From Gerris lacustris (Eukaryota > Arthropoda > Insecta > Hemiptera > Gerridae): DNA of 64,000 bases. Shown here piece after piece: positions 47,013 through 60,900 of the stretch. Each line of letters begins with the position of its first letter. Within the stretch, counting starts at the first letter, position 1. The notes below the pieces were generated by a model that saw nothing but the letters and a program-made list of their open reading frames with translations, was not told the origin of the DNA and did no database searches. The DNA lies in assembly GCA_951217055.1 (NCBI GenBank), contig OX578284.1, forward strand, positions 22,131,187 through 22,195,186, given 5' to 3'. Made by a program: the position numbers and the translations under genes.

Positions 47013-47274
47013 TATAGATTGTTACTCCCCTTATAAAAAAATCAGAGGGCAGTAACAGTCTAAAGAGCATTCCGGAAACCTTTAGAATTTAGAAGGTGTA
47101 CGGAATGTTCTTCTTTTGACAGATACTCCCCTCTTTTCTTTTTTATAAGGGGAGTAACAATCTAAAGTTATATTCCTTTGTCCCAAAGTACATTGGACTA
47201 AACATCCCTTTGTCTTAATAGTTATTTAGCGTGTCATTTATATTCTAAAAAAAACAGGGGAGTAACAATCTTGA
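47013..47274. mobile_element. Member(s) of the 8-bp-duplication MITE family, rearranged
   Basis: TAGATTGTTACTCCCCTTAT starts the unit and GGGGAGTAACAATCT recurs at 47154-47168 and at the right end. The interior shares TCCCAAAGTACATTGGACTA and AACATCCCTTTGTCTTAATA with 53075-53120 and 61437-61475. The outer TIR bases and target duplication are not intact. Confidence 0.6.
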
Positions 47275-48029
47275 TGATGTTTAAAATTGATAAATGTATC
47301 AAAATTTACATTTGAAACAACCAATCTATTGTAGAACCTAAATTATTATTTCTTTATCTTCTATCGTATCAAAAGGTGTTTTATTACGAATAGTTGTAAA
47401 ATTTTAAACCAATTGTTATTTATTTTTTACTAATTACTATACTGACTTATTTACTGACGTACAAAGAAAAAAAGGTTATATTTATTCAATTCAAATGTTT
47501 TAGTTAATACTTGTAAAAAGGATAATAAGAACTAAACTTTTTTTTGTAAATAAACTGTTATTTTGTTGTATTTTAATTTATTTATTTCTTGTTTGTTTCT
47601 TTTATAAAAAAAGAAATGGTATTAATTAATAGAACTAGTTTTTATTTTATTTATTCTTTTTTTTCTGGATGCTGTCCCCCTTGTTGTTTTTTTTTATTAG
47701 TTTCGGTGCAGGTCTTCCACTCCAGCAGCATTTTGAATATATAGTCTAGCTAAAAACATAGCACTATTCTCAGAACTATTGAATTCTCTTTATTCTCTTT
47801 AGATTTATAGAAAATAATTCATCTAAAGCTAGGATGCCCTTTGTGTATGAGACGTTTCAGGGCCGAACAAAAGATGAAAATGGAGTTGCGAAGTCTGTTC
47901 TTAAAGGATGATAAAATAAGCCAAATAATGCCTCTAATATTTTTTACTATTTTGAAAAATATAAAGGAATAGCCATGGGTTTGGCCGTAAAAATATCGAA
48001 AAATGGATCAAAACCTGTATTTTTTCTCA

Positions 48030-48420
48030 GATTTAAAAAAAATTGTAAAAATCGAACTACCTTTCTCTACGCCTTGCTATATTCCGGATACAAAATTACA
48101 TTTTTCTCCTAAGAAAATATGTGTATTGGGGGTTTTATATAACCGAGGAAATGTAAGGGAATTTTTGTCGGGTATAAAATATTCGTGAAAATCAAACTAT
48201 CTTCTAGGCATTGCTATATTGCAGATACAAATTGACTTAGTTAGATTTTCATGAATTCTTAAGAAATCTCCTTAAATTCCCTCAGTTATAATAAACCCGC
48301 AGTACACATATCTGACACGAAAGAAATACTCAATTGTATCTGAAATATATATATAAATGCAAAGGAGGTAGTTCGATTTTTACAAATTTCATAATCCTGA
48401 CAAAATTTGCTTCTTTTATT
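48030..48420. repeat. Three related segments in direct and inverted order
   Basis: GTAAAAATCGAACTACCTTT ... ATTGCAGATACAAATT-type sequence occurs at about 48043-48105, again at about 48180-48235 (direct) and inverted at about 48330-48390 (GAGGTAGTTCGATTTTTACA). This is probably a small foldback element with an internal duplication. Confidence 0.5.
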
Positions 48421-48529
48421 TTCTTTTTTTTCTTTTATCATTCTAGTTTCCTAATATAACAATCATTCCCTACCGCCCAAAAAGGCAACTTTTTCTTATA
48501 TAGGTGATTTTTACAGCTTTGTTCCAACG

Positions 48530-48660
48530 AGGTAGACTGGTGTGGTGGTATAGCACGTTTGGATTCAAATCGAAGGGTTCAGAGGTTTGATCTCACGCAG
48601 GCTTTAGATATTTTTAGAGGTTTACCAGGATCAAAGGATATTTGAAAACTGGACCCATGG
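48530..48660 (+). mobile_element. SINE-like tRNA head
   Basis: An A-box-like GTGTGGTGGTATAGCACG is followed about 40 bp later by a B-box-like GAGGTTTGATCTCACGC. The acceptor stem and anticodon arm do not form a tRNA, so this is a SINE head of a family different from the one at 33088. Confidence 0.5.
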
Positions 48661-51600
48661 AATGCTCAATTTTCGAATAGTTAAAAGTGTGAGAAGTTAC
48701 AGATGTTGGGAGTAGGGGAAGGCAACAGATTTGAAACAAAATTATGGCAGAAAGGGGTGCAAAGTTGTCAGGGGTCTTGTGGTCATATGACATCATCCAA
48801 TTGTAAAATCTTTGGTCAGCAAAGTCAGGCCATATGCTCTCTATACCTACTGGCATATATTTGCAATTCTGAACCACATCTCTAATCTCTATAATATTTT
48901 GGATATTGCCAACAATAATGGTAGTTTACTCTTTCTTGGTATTTTTTTTTAAGTTTTTATAAAAATTATTCACCCTGAACAAGAAACTGAGAATACATAA
49001 TTTTTAATGGTCGTCAATTTTTCTTATAAACCCAACATAATAAACTTCTCTTCAGTACTCTATTGTAGGAGACCTTGTATATTATATAGATTCACAATAT
49101 AAAAAGAAGTCAATAAATAAATTCCATAATATTACTATAAAATCTATTTAACAAACAATTTAGGGGCTAAAGGTTTTCTGTTTTAATGAAAGTTTGGTTT
49201 ACAACCAACATTCTTTCTAGTAATTATGTAAAATGAAGTAAAAGTACGGTAGAAAGTTTTAAAGTGTTTAATCATCAAATAAAAATAACTGATTTATACA
49301 CAAGCTTTAATTGAAAACTATATGTAAATATACCCTGCATTAATCTTGTGAGAAAGAAGGTCCTTGTTCATGTTGATTACTTACATTGGTTTGAAAAAAA
49401 AATTGAATTTCACTACTTACCAGTTAAACAGATGCCGCCTAACTTTAGTGCTACACTAGGCATGGTCTGCTTAGGAACAAAGGAATATCATACTTTCTTA
49501 TATAAAAGTGTGATATTGCTACTTCTCAAAGTATATTTGACTATATATCCCTTTGTCTTAAGTCTTAATAGGTAGCTAGACTAAGGTATATGAACTCTCC
49601 TGTACACTTCCTTTGTCTAAAAACAAAGGGATATTTAGTCTAATGAGCATTGCCTTTAAACACACTTTTGTATTTAAAAGTGCGGTACTCCTGTATTTTT
49701 CCACCACCCCAGGTGGCCTCAGTTTAAATGATAAGTACTTCTATTTTTTCTGTTAAGTCGCCCGTGCCACCAAATTATGTCTTCCGATCAATATTTTTCG
49801 GTTTTTCATGAGTTGACGGATTAGGATGATGGTTGCGAGGCGTTGACTTAGGACTTTGACTACTAATAATAATTTATTAAGGTTGTAAGTCCGATACTAA
49901 GTCAGAACGCTGAAGGAGTAATTACTGATTTTTTAAAGTAATTTTTATAATATTATTTTTAAGTAGTGTTCTTAATATAGCCAGATAACAATAAGCAACC
50001 TGTATTATTATGTGTATTTTAATTTTTTTCAGGTTTTAATTGCCTGTTACAATGGGGTTTTGCTGTATATTTAATACTTGAATAAGTATTATATTATATC
50101 ATAAGGTGGCATTGCTAAAAGGCTAATTTAGTTTGTTTTTTTTTAAATTTATACAAAATAATTGATATCACTTCAATTAAATTATATTTAATACTTACTA
50201 TAACTGATGTCTGTTATATAAAAGTTTAGTTGTTTTGCCAACAGGTGGCGCTAGCATTCATTCCAAGTAGTTTCAAGGTGAAAGACCTCAAAGGATCCTT
50301 TCACTTTTCTTTTAATATACTCAGGTAAATCTCCCTTCCTTATCCTTATACCTGTAACTCTCAAGGATTTCATTTCTTTTATCAGTGACTAAGTGACTAC
50401 CTTACAATTAAATGTCTCACAATCAATAATAAGCAAAATGTATCATAGATATTACTCCATTTTATCATCTTTATTTATATAATTAATGATTTTTTAAATC
50501 TCTTCTCTTTTTCATTACAATAATATAGTTACTCAAATATAATAATCTTATTTGTAAAATGACACCTTAAAAAGAAACATGATGCTGATAACAGGTAATA
50601 TTAAATTTTTTACAATATCCATATTAATTTATTAATAAGAACTCTTCATAGTTATCTATATAAATCAATTTATTTTTGGTTTTTATTTATTGCATGGTTA
50701 TTTTAAGAATCATTTATTTTTAAATATTGTTCTTATTAACCATATCACAATATAAATTACCTCAAGGCTATTACATTTTTGTAAAAATATTTTGTTACTA
50801 TTATTCATAAAGGTTAAAAGATATAGTTGATCAACTTTTCAAATTTTTGTCCAAACACCATAATTTCAAGCATTTTATATTGACTGATTTCAACAACTTC
50901 AATTGTTCATAATCAGTTATGCTCATTGAATTCCATTTAATATGAGAAAGTTGTGTAAAATTAACATAGAAAGAACTAATTTCTTTAAATATAGAATGTT
51001 ATTATATTACATTAAAACAAAACAGATTTTAATATATAATATATTACAAAATATTAAGGGGATCAAAAATTGTCAATTTTTTAAAAAATATATCCTACAC
51101 ATCAGCTCTGTTTTAACAATTTTATTAATCAATCTCTTGTTTTTTTGTTTGTTTTTTTATTAATATATCTGTATATTTGGTTTATCCAAAATTATTTTCA
51201 CAAGTATGCGTTATAATAGGTAAATGGAAAACCTTCCATCAATAAGAATTAAAATTAAAAGTTCTTAACAGAATAAAAATTAATATTATTCGGTATTATT
51301 TCATGCACAACTCAATCTTAATACCTCTTAAGTCTATTTTAAATGTGGCTAAATAATAAAATAGTCTGCCAATTAGTGTAGCACATAGCTTTCTCACATC
51401 CTATTTTGTATACTTTAATGCTATTATAGCCTATTATTGTCAAATTTATTTAATTTTCTCCCATTTTTTAAAAATTGTTTTGATTTTTTTAAATGAATTA
51501 AGGTATCAATTTAGCAAAATTTAAAGAGCGCAGACAGTTGAAATTAATCTGGGGCTATCTGCTGGCAGCTTTCGACAAACTATTCAAATTTCATAAAAAT

Positions 51601-51903
51601 CAGATGAGTACTTTTGAAGATATAGGTGTAAATAAATGTTGTTTGTACACATGTAGAAGAGAAGTAAATGAGCAGTGAAGTTTAAAACTTATATGGGACC
51701 AACAATGGACTAAGTATGACCAACCAACCAAATTTCATTAATATCGGTCTAGTAGGCAAAAATGTTCCCTGATGTCTAAAACAGTTTTTGTCTTGGAATG
51801 TTTGAAATCGGAGACATAAAATATTTTTGTTCTTCAGAACAATCACATAGCTTCCATCACCTACGGTAAGTTTGGAAGCAAAATAATTTGTGTTTATAGA
51901 AGG

Positions 51904-54900
51904 ATGTTTTATTTTTCAGCTGTTTTGTTAGCCTTGGTTCAAGGTATCACATGTCTTCAGTTTACCACTTATCTATCAGAGAATGGGATTCACGGGTCAG
52001 TTACTTTCAGACAAGCCGGGGACGATGTAGATATCACTGTTGACGTTGAAACAGAAATTGAATGGGATTGGAGTATAAGAAATTTCCCTGTTGATTATAC
52101 AGAAATTTCTGACAGATGTACTGATAAAAAATTAGGAAAGAGGTAATACTAATATTATTATATATAATTTATACTTTTTTTTATATAATTAGGCATATCC
52201 TTTTTTTTATTTATGTGTCATTACTATTTTATTTTCAGTATTTATGATCTGAGTCAAATATTTGGAAAATTGAATAATTCCACGAAGAAGTTAAACGCTA
52301 GCTTGGATATTTTGCCTTTAATTGGGGATGATGGATTGTGGTCAAGATCTTTTTACGTAAAATCTGAATCTGGTCATGCTGCTTGTGGCAGTATAGTCGT
52401 AAGTTGCATTTATTACATTAAATGTGCAAATTCTTATTAATTGCTGTGGATTTTTTTTTTCTTCTTCTTCTTTTTTTACACCAAGTGAGGACTAGAACTA
52501 GTAGAATTTTTAATCCAATTCTGTTACTTAAATTATTGTCTTAAACACCCTGTTATCAATATTCTATTGCAGCCGAGTGGTGCAACCAGTACGAGAGTAG
52601 CTGAAGCTAATTTTATGGGAGAAGGTGCGATTGCTGGAAAAATTCTAATACAATGGTTAGGGAGTGTTTCAGACCATGATGCTTTGTTTTACACTGACCT
52701 AGTATACGTTGATGGTACTAAGAGAAAATCTCAACATGATTGGAGAATTTATACTACTGATATTCTTGATTCTGAAAGAGGTATGATTTCATTTGTCCTC
52801 TTTTTCTGTTCTTATTACAGAAAGACCTAGATCACACTTTAAAATTACTGTTTAAATATCATAAACAATTAAATTTAGAATTAACTTTCTAAATTATATT
52901 ATTATCTTAATTTTTATATAGTTACTCTATTATAAATGCGGCACATCTTTAGATCGTTACTCCACTTATAAAAAAAAAAAAAAAACAGAGGAAAGTAACA
53001 ATCTGAAGAAGGTTTTTCCAATGTTCTTCTATTTAGACTGTTACTCCCTTCTTAAAAACAGAAGTGTGATATTCCTTTGTCCCAAAGTACATTGGACTAA
53101 ACATCCCTTTGTCTTAATAGTTATTTAGTCAATGTCAATTAAATAAAAAAAAATAAAGAATAAAAATTTAAAGCCATTTATTAAAAAAAAACAGGGGAGT
53201 AACAATCTAAAGAAGTACCATAAATGCTAATCTCCCCAACTGATTCTCTATACAAGCCCCTGTCCAGATATAGAAGAACTGTGATGGAATTATGCTTCAC
53301 TCCTTTTTCCAAAAAAAGCCTTACCTCAACCAATTTTATCGTAATTTTACATTATTTTTCTAGACAAAGCAAGAAGTGATTGTAACTCGCTACAGGTAAT
53401 ACTTCTAGACCTGACTGCAAGAGTTGGAAGTAAGTTACAAGTGAATACTAAATCTTTATTTAAAGATCAATTTTTACCTAGATTAGATCTATCATCAAAT
53501 CGTCAACACTTCCTTGTCTTATTGGATAATAACCATCCTGATACGTTTCTCACCTGCGCTCGACTCAGCTTAAGACCTCCTACTTTAATTAAGTAAGTTT
53601 TTGTATTTTAAATATTAAATTTGTGAATTTTATTTGTAGAATCAAGAAGTAATAAGCTGTCATATTCTTGTATCATAATATTTTCTGACAAAGTTTTGCT
53701 TACATTTATTTCTTTCTTTTAGAGGGATTATAAACACCCAAGGTGTCCAGGGATGGTTCTCTTTTGAGCAGACTTCTATTCTTAGTCCAACTCGAATTAA
53801 ACGAAATCTCACCAAATTATATAATCCAGTATGTATTTTTTAAAAATTTATTTTCATTTATGACTAGCCCTTGTAAATATTCAGTTACAATCACTGTATG
53901 GCCTTACCTATAATTTTATTTCAAAATCTTGCCTTAATTTATATTATTTTTATTTTTACACTTCTGTGTTTTCTTCTTTTTTATCAGCTTTTAGGTGGAT
54001 TTAGGATCCACACCCTACCTGCACTACCCCCTGTTGCTGGTCATCGTAATCTAGACAGGTGTAATGGTATTGGTGATGTTTTTAATCCAACTGACAAGCC
54101 GTTAGCAGCTGATGCACAGTTCCCAGGTTATACTATAATTTAATTATAAATGTATACTTATTATTTAATTAATATTTTTAAGTTATATATAATAATATGT
54201 GGCCTACAATCAATTTGAAGTAAAAGTGAAGTTAGGTTTCTATAAATCTAATTCTTAAATCAACTAATTACTTATTTTGGTACTTGTTTAGATTGTTACT
54301 CCCCTATGTTTTTTAGACTGTAAATTACTGACTAAATAATTATTAAGACAAAGGGATGTTTAGTCTAATGCACTTTATGATAAAGGAATATAACACTTCC
54401 ATTTTTATAAGTGGAAGTAACAGTCTAAAGAAGAATATTCCGTACTCCTTCTTTAGATTTTAACTCCCCTCTTTTTGTTTATAAAGGGAGTACCAAGTAC
54501 CAATCTAAAGAAGTGCCCTTATTTTTATCTTTAATCCAATTTAATTTTATTACATCTTTCATCTTGTGTAGATTATATATTACTTGTGTGATTTGAGTTC
54601 TTGGGGGAGGGCCCCAGTGAATAGAAGGGTTTAGGTTTAGGTTTGCTGACATCCTTATTCCCTCCTCTAGAACCCTTATAAGAGAAGTGATTTTAACTTC
54701 CCCAACTGTTATCTCTCTTATGTATCTAAGAAAAATATAATGCAGTGTGGTTTTTTCCATAAAATTTGAGTTCATCTGCTCAAGTTTTCCTCATTTCTAC
54801 AATTTGTCTAATTAAATCTTTATCCAAGTTATACTTCTTTATATCTAATTTATTTAGTTGAAGGTTTTCTTATATAATACTAATTTATTTACTTTAATTT

Positions 54901-57900
54901 TTAGGGGAAGAGAGTCAAGATAAGTATGCTGTTGGTGACCTAAGTGGGAAGCTTGGATATTCACTTGAAAGACAGTGGGATTGTTTTCTACCTTTAACTG
55001 GAAAGCATAATATCTTCCTCAGGACCCTGGTGCTTTACAAGTAATCAAGATACATTTTTACATTAATTATGAAAGACCCAGAATTGGATAATTATATAAT
55101 GTGTGTGTTAGGTTTGTATAAAGTGTACACCTGCAGAGCTAGTGTAACTATACTAGGGCTAGTCTGATAGATTACGGCTAGGGGAAAGCTCCTCTAGACA
55201 GGCATCTAAGCCTTAGCTAGCCTAAGGTCTACACCGCTTTCCTAGACTATTCTAGGCTTGGCTTCCTCGTCACACTACTAGATAGACTAACAAAATCTGC
55301 AAACTATTTTTCGGTAACAAAAAAAAAAATGTGGGATAAGGCTAGATCTATTTATTATAATAAATAATAAAGTAAAAAATAAATAAAGTTTATTTAAATA
55401 GTATTAAATATTTGTATCAATTATATGTTGTAACAAATAATATATATTTGGTCATTATGGTTAATGACAAAATGTGAATTGTTAATTTGGTGAAGTATAT
55501 ATTTTATTTTGATGACAATATTACATTGGTCATTGTAAGACTGACAAATTAACCACTTTCTTCTTCTATGGATGCAGATTTCTTATAACTTCTTTTATCT
55601 AAGAGTTATACATCACACTTCTGTAGTAAGTTCTGTAGAAGTTGAACCCTGATATGTTATGTTATTGATTTTAGTTTACTTTAGACCCCACGAATTCCCA
55701 AACATAGAAGTATTAATGGAGTATATTAGTTGTAATGTCTATTTTTATTATATTTTCAGGAATGGATTGAACGGTGTTGAAGAGCCTTGGATATGTACGA
55801 CACTTATTCGATATTCTACGATTAATCCAACTTATAAACTACCAATTACCACTGCAGAAGCTGTTTACAGGTAGTTTAAGTTCTGTTTTGACAAGAGGTG
55901 GAATGAAAGATGCATTAAAGTAACATTGATAATCAATATTAGAATTAAAGTAAAACATTTAAAAATGACTGAAAACTCCTTAGTAAATTAATTGAAGTAA
56001 AAGAAGATAAATAAAAAGATAAATGTAAAGAAAGATAAACTTTAATCTGATGGAATTTACAATGATTACGTACATTATTATTAAATATTAAAATTTATTG
56101 TGAACATTAAAAATTATGTATACACTTTTGTGACCTTAGGAGTCTTTTTTATCAAACAAAATAGATTTTTTCGTTTCAAAACCTACTTTACCTTACAATA
56201 TGTACTATGCTCATTATGTAGTATGGCTATTTGATCAACAAAAAAAAGAAACAAAACTTATAATTTTTTATAAAAATCTTGTATAAATATTTTGTAGATT
56301 TAAATGATTATGTCAAAATTATTTTTTCTTTTCATTGTATGTTTACTGATTGTAGAAACTATTTTCTTTCTTTGTTTCCAGATATCCATTAGTAGGTAGG
56401 CTTGTATTCTTCCAAGTTGATTCTGAAGATACATCTGTACTCATAGAAGGCTTAGTACATGCAGATGGTACTTCAATTAATACTACAAGGGAACACCGTT
56501 GGTCTGTCACTGCTAATCCACCTGGTGCTGATTTCTATAATTGGACGGCTAGATGCGTCTCAGCTGGTTTAACTTACAATCCATTCAAGGTAACTATCTC
56601 TGTATTGTCATTAGATACTATTATATTCTTGTTATACCTAAAACCAATAGGTATCCTCACTCTACCTGACGTAATTCCTGTCACTCTGGGGTGGAGCATA
56701 GGGCATCAACAAAACTGCATCATCTGGCTCGATTCTGAGACAACACTTTTAGCTTGCCCCAGGATTTCTCTTCTGCTCTGGCCTCCTCTTCTATTGTTCT
56801 CTAGGTCTTCCTAGGCTGACCTATTCCTTATTTTCCCAGATGATTCGAAACTAAGATCTGTCTCTCCATAGTTCCATAGAGTATGTAGCTTCACTATAGC
56901 CGAAAAGATGACATGAGATAACTGCGTCAGTTTTTTATTAAAAACCCGTAACGACCCCATATTGAACACATAATTGATTAAAAGGGACAGCATCTAGAAA
57001 ACCAGGTAGAAATGAAAGTTCTTCCCATTTTGCCACAATAGATTTATTTAAGCTTGATTTGATCCATGCCTTGAAATATTTTTAGTCTAATATTTATAAA
57101 AATAGTATTATTGTTTATTTCAGCTTAATATGAATAAAACCACAATTGGTATTGCCGGAGCATTATCAGACAGGCACAGCACTCTTACTATCAGTGGCTC
57201 TAAGAAACTTTTACAAATTAGCAGAATGATGTTCGTTGATAATTTTATTACTCTGGCTGGGAGATATTCAATTTTAGGGAAATCTCTTGTTATTTTTGAT
57301 GATCATGGACCCAAAGCCAGGGGAGAACGTCTTGCCTGCTCTAAGTAAGTAATTTATTTTATTATAATTTTAAATATTTTGGAAGTTAAATTCCTTTAAA
57401 TGCCTTTAAAGAACTCAAAATATTTTCTGGATAATTATACCATGTGAGAAAAAAATATTAAAGAACTCCTTTCTACTTAGATATGGATTTTGAAGTGATA
57501 CTTCTTTAGGTTTGGTAGAGTAAAAGATATGGATTTTGAAGTGATACTTCTTTAGGCGCGGTAGAGTAAATTAGCTTGGATGAAACAAAATGGCGTGTAA
57601 CGAAGTTTGTGATTCAAGACTCGTCTAAGTAAAAGATTTTTTATAGGGAAAATCAATTGCCGGCTTAAGTAGGCAGTTGATTTACCTGCAAAAAATCTAT
57701 CAATTGGACGAGGCTTGATCCACTAACCTTTGATTCAGCAGGCATAAGTGCTAACTATTGCACCACGGAGTTCTACTTCTAGTATAGGTAGAAACACCTA
57801 CAATTCATGATCTCATACCTAGGGACATTGTAAAATCTCTAGAAAGTTGATACCATCATGAATGATTGTAGCGGTACTGTCAGCACAATGGTTCTTCTAC

Positions 57901-60900
57901 TCCACTTTAGCTAGAGACAAGTTGTTCCACACAGGTATAACATACTATAATATTTAAATTAATTTGATAGCTACTATTTTTGTTCTGACTAGAGAACTCT
58001 GGTATTCCTAACTCTTAAACAACATTAGAATGTGACTTATTAATTTAAAGTTTATGAAAGGCTAGTTTTGTATAAAATTAACTTATTATATTACTTTTAA
58101 GTAATTTTGTAAGTGAACCTTTTTATGTAGGGTTCGAAGATTTTTATCCTTAATAATATTAACGATTTAAAATTAAATTATTCATATGCCACAATATTTT
58201 CATAAATGCCCCTACTACATGCGAGTCATGGGTTCCACACACCTCCCTCAGTAAATGTCTGAGATACTGAAGGATATTTCAAGAATTGTATTTGTTTGCT
58301 GTATTTAAATTTACATTATGTACGGGCTTATTTTTTTTTAATAAACTTGTACTCAGTTAAGTGTAGGAGAGTATTTGCTAAGAGACATCATTAATTTACT
58401 CGTATTTTATTTAATTATTATTAGCTTATTTTATTATCGTTTGTTTTTATTATTATTCTTATTTTTCTATTTTTTTTTTTTTTTTCTTTTTTTTTCAGAA
58501 TAACCAGTGTTTTTAGAAGAAAAGCTGTTGTTAGAGATTGGTTTGGCAATGGCATACCTTCAGCTCTCAATGGTAAATTAACTTTAAACCTGACTATTAT
58601 TATTATTAGAAATTATATATAAGAATTATGTTTATGATATTTGTAAATTCTCCCTTTTACCGAAATTCATCATAAATAGATAATATTTGTACAGATATTA
58701 TAAATTAAAATTAATATTTTTATTTGGACACATCTTATAACAGACCTATTAATAAATAGAATACTTAATTAATAATTAGTACTATTACTTCAGAGTTCCT
58801 CCCCACAAAATAATATACATTAATTTGTGACTGATTTTGAGACACTACTATTTCTAAGATAATATTATATTTGAGTTATATTCCTCTAAATAATGCTTCA
58901 TTTATTGTTTATTGCAGGTAAAATCGAATTTTTCCAGCAGAACGAATATACAATAACAGATGTTGAAGTCAAGCTGGATGGACTTAGAGAAAATGGCACA
59001 TATCGTGTGCATATGGTTAGTATAATCTTTTCTTTATTTCAGTAGTTCTTGTAGTAATCTTCTTATTTGTTATTTTGTTTTTCCTCCTCTATTATAGTTT
59101 CGTGATTTCACTGTTGTCATAGATATTCTGTATAGTTTATTCATTTCAATTCATATATTATAAAAGAAGAAGTATACATGTCTCTCCGCGAATACTTTAT
59201 TGCTGCAGAGCAGAGCATTCAACCAATTCGTAGGTTATCATCAGTAACAAAATAGGATTCTGTCTGAATTTCATATCAGAGCTACACACTAAGCTATGTT
59301 GATTTTTTTCTTTGTTGGAAAAACATATATATGTATTTATTTTTCATGGATTCCACTCTTATAAATGGTCTTCATTTCTATGTTATGTTTTCAGACTCCA
59401 GTATTAGAAATTTTGGAGTTTCCTTGTGAAGAAACTACCTTGTATGAAGTCTACAATCCTCATGAGGTTATATACACATTATGTTCTTATTATATTATTA
59501 ATTGTAATGGTATTATATAAAGAAAAGTTAGATCTACGGATCTTCTGAACAAATGTTCTAACTGTGTTGGTGTACTCTTATGAAATGTGAAAATTAATCA
59601 AGTTAAAAAGAAGCCCCATGTGTTTGTAAACTCCACACTTTGGAAAATCCTTAAAATAACATGGTAAGTAGGGGGAGAACAATGAGAAACTAAACAAAAG
59701 AGTAAAACCATCATTAAGGAGTGATGATGGAAGTAGGTAGGCCATACACAGAGATGAAGAGAAAATAGTTCAGGACGAGGAGGAGTTTGAAGTGAAGATT
59801 GCCAGTCCTTCTTCTGATAATCCAGAGGGTGGTAATCAAAATGAGCAACTTTTTTATTCGTTTGATTTAACCAGCAACACCAAATAACTTATTTTTAATT
59901 GGTTCCCCCTAACTTTTTTACCATCCTGTAATAGTACATTACGCGTCGAGTGCGGAAAGTAGCATTTTGCATGCGAGTGTGGAGTTTGCACCCGAGCGAC
60001 AGCGAGGGTAGTAAAACCCCACAAGCAATGCAAAATGCCGTTTTCGCACGAGTTGCGTACCGCACTTTATCTACAATTTATAGATTTAAATAAAAAATAC
60101 AGAAAAAAATAAACTTGCTGTATGTAAGTTCGTATCTCTATCTTGATAAATATGGCATTAATTCTTGAGTTCTATTTTTTGCCGAATTTTCTCCACATTT
60201 ACGTCAAAGTCACTTGATTCACTCATTGTTTTTCACTAAAAACTCGATATAAACAGTTACTTTAGTAAAAGAACAGCAAATTAGTTTTGTTAAACGTAAA
60301 CAAACTCGCTAATCGTGCGTAAAGCTGAAGAATTCCTCTTCTTTACTGCCCTAGGGTGGTAAAGAAGAGGAATTCTTCAGAACTATGAGACGCGCATGCG
60401 CAATGAATACAAGTACGTAAAGAATCATATTCTACGCATCTAAACAGAGATACAAAGTTTATATTTCGTATCAATTGTAGATAAAAAATATTATTTTCTA
60501 AGTAACAACAATGAGGATTTTTGATATATTTATAAAGTGTTTAAACTAAAGGCCCATTTACACTTTGATTAGTGGAAGTGCGAGTGTTAAGTGCAAGTGT
60601 TTAGTAAAAATACTAAACCCATTAGGACACCACGTGTTTAGTGTAATTAAGTAATTTTTAAGCAAATTTTTACTTAACACTTGCACTAATCAATGTGTAA
60701 ATGGGCCTTAGTTAGTAATAATAATCATTATTTTGATAAATTAAAGCCTTACTATTACCATTTTATTTACTAGTAGCATTTTAAGTTTCAACTACATACT
60801 TTGATTTCTCTCTTGCAATTTTCGCTAATGATTTATTTCAAAGAGAACATTAAAATTAGAACAAATTAAGTCATTATATAAAACTTGAAACCCCCGTTAT

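Larger units (their letters stand above)
46931..51903. other. Intergenic DNA upstream of the SOD-repeat gene
   Basis: No gene was seen. It contains a MITE cluster (47013-47274), a region of three related segments (48030-48420), a SINE-like head (48530-48620), a degenerate relative of the MITE interior near 49480-49640 and AT-rich DNA. The promoter of the SOD-repeat gene should lie toward the right end but shows no motif I can call. Confidence 0.45.
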
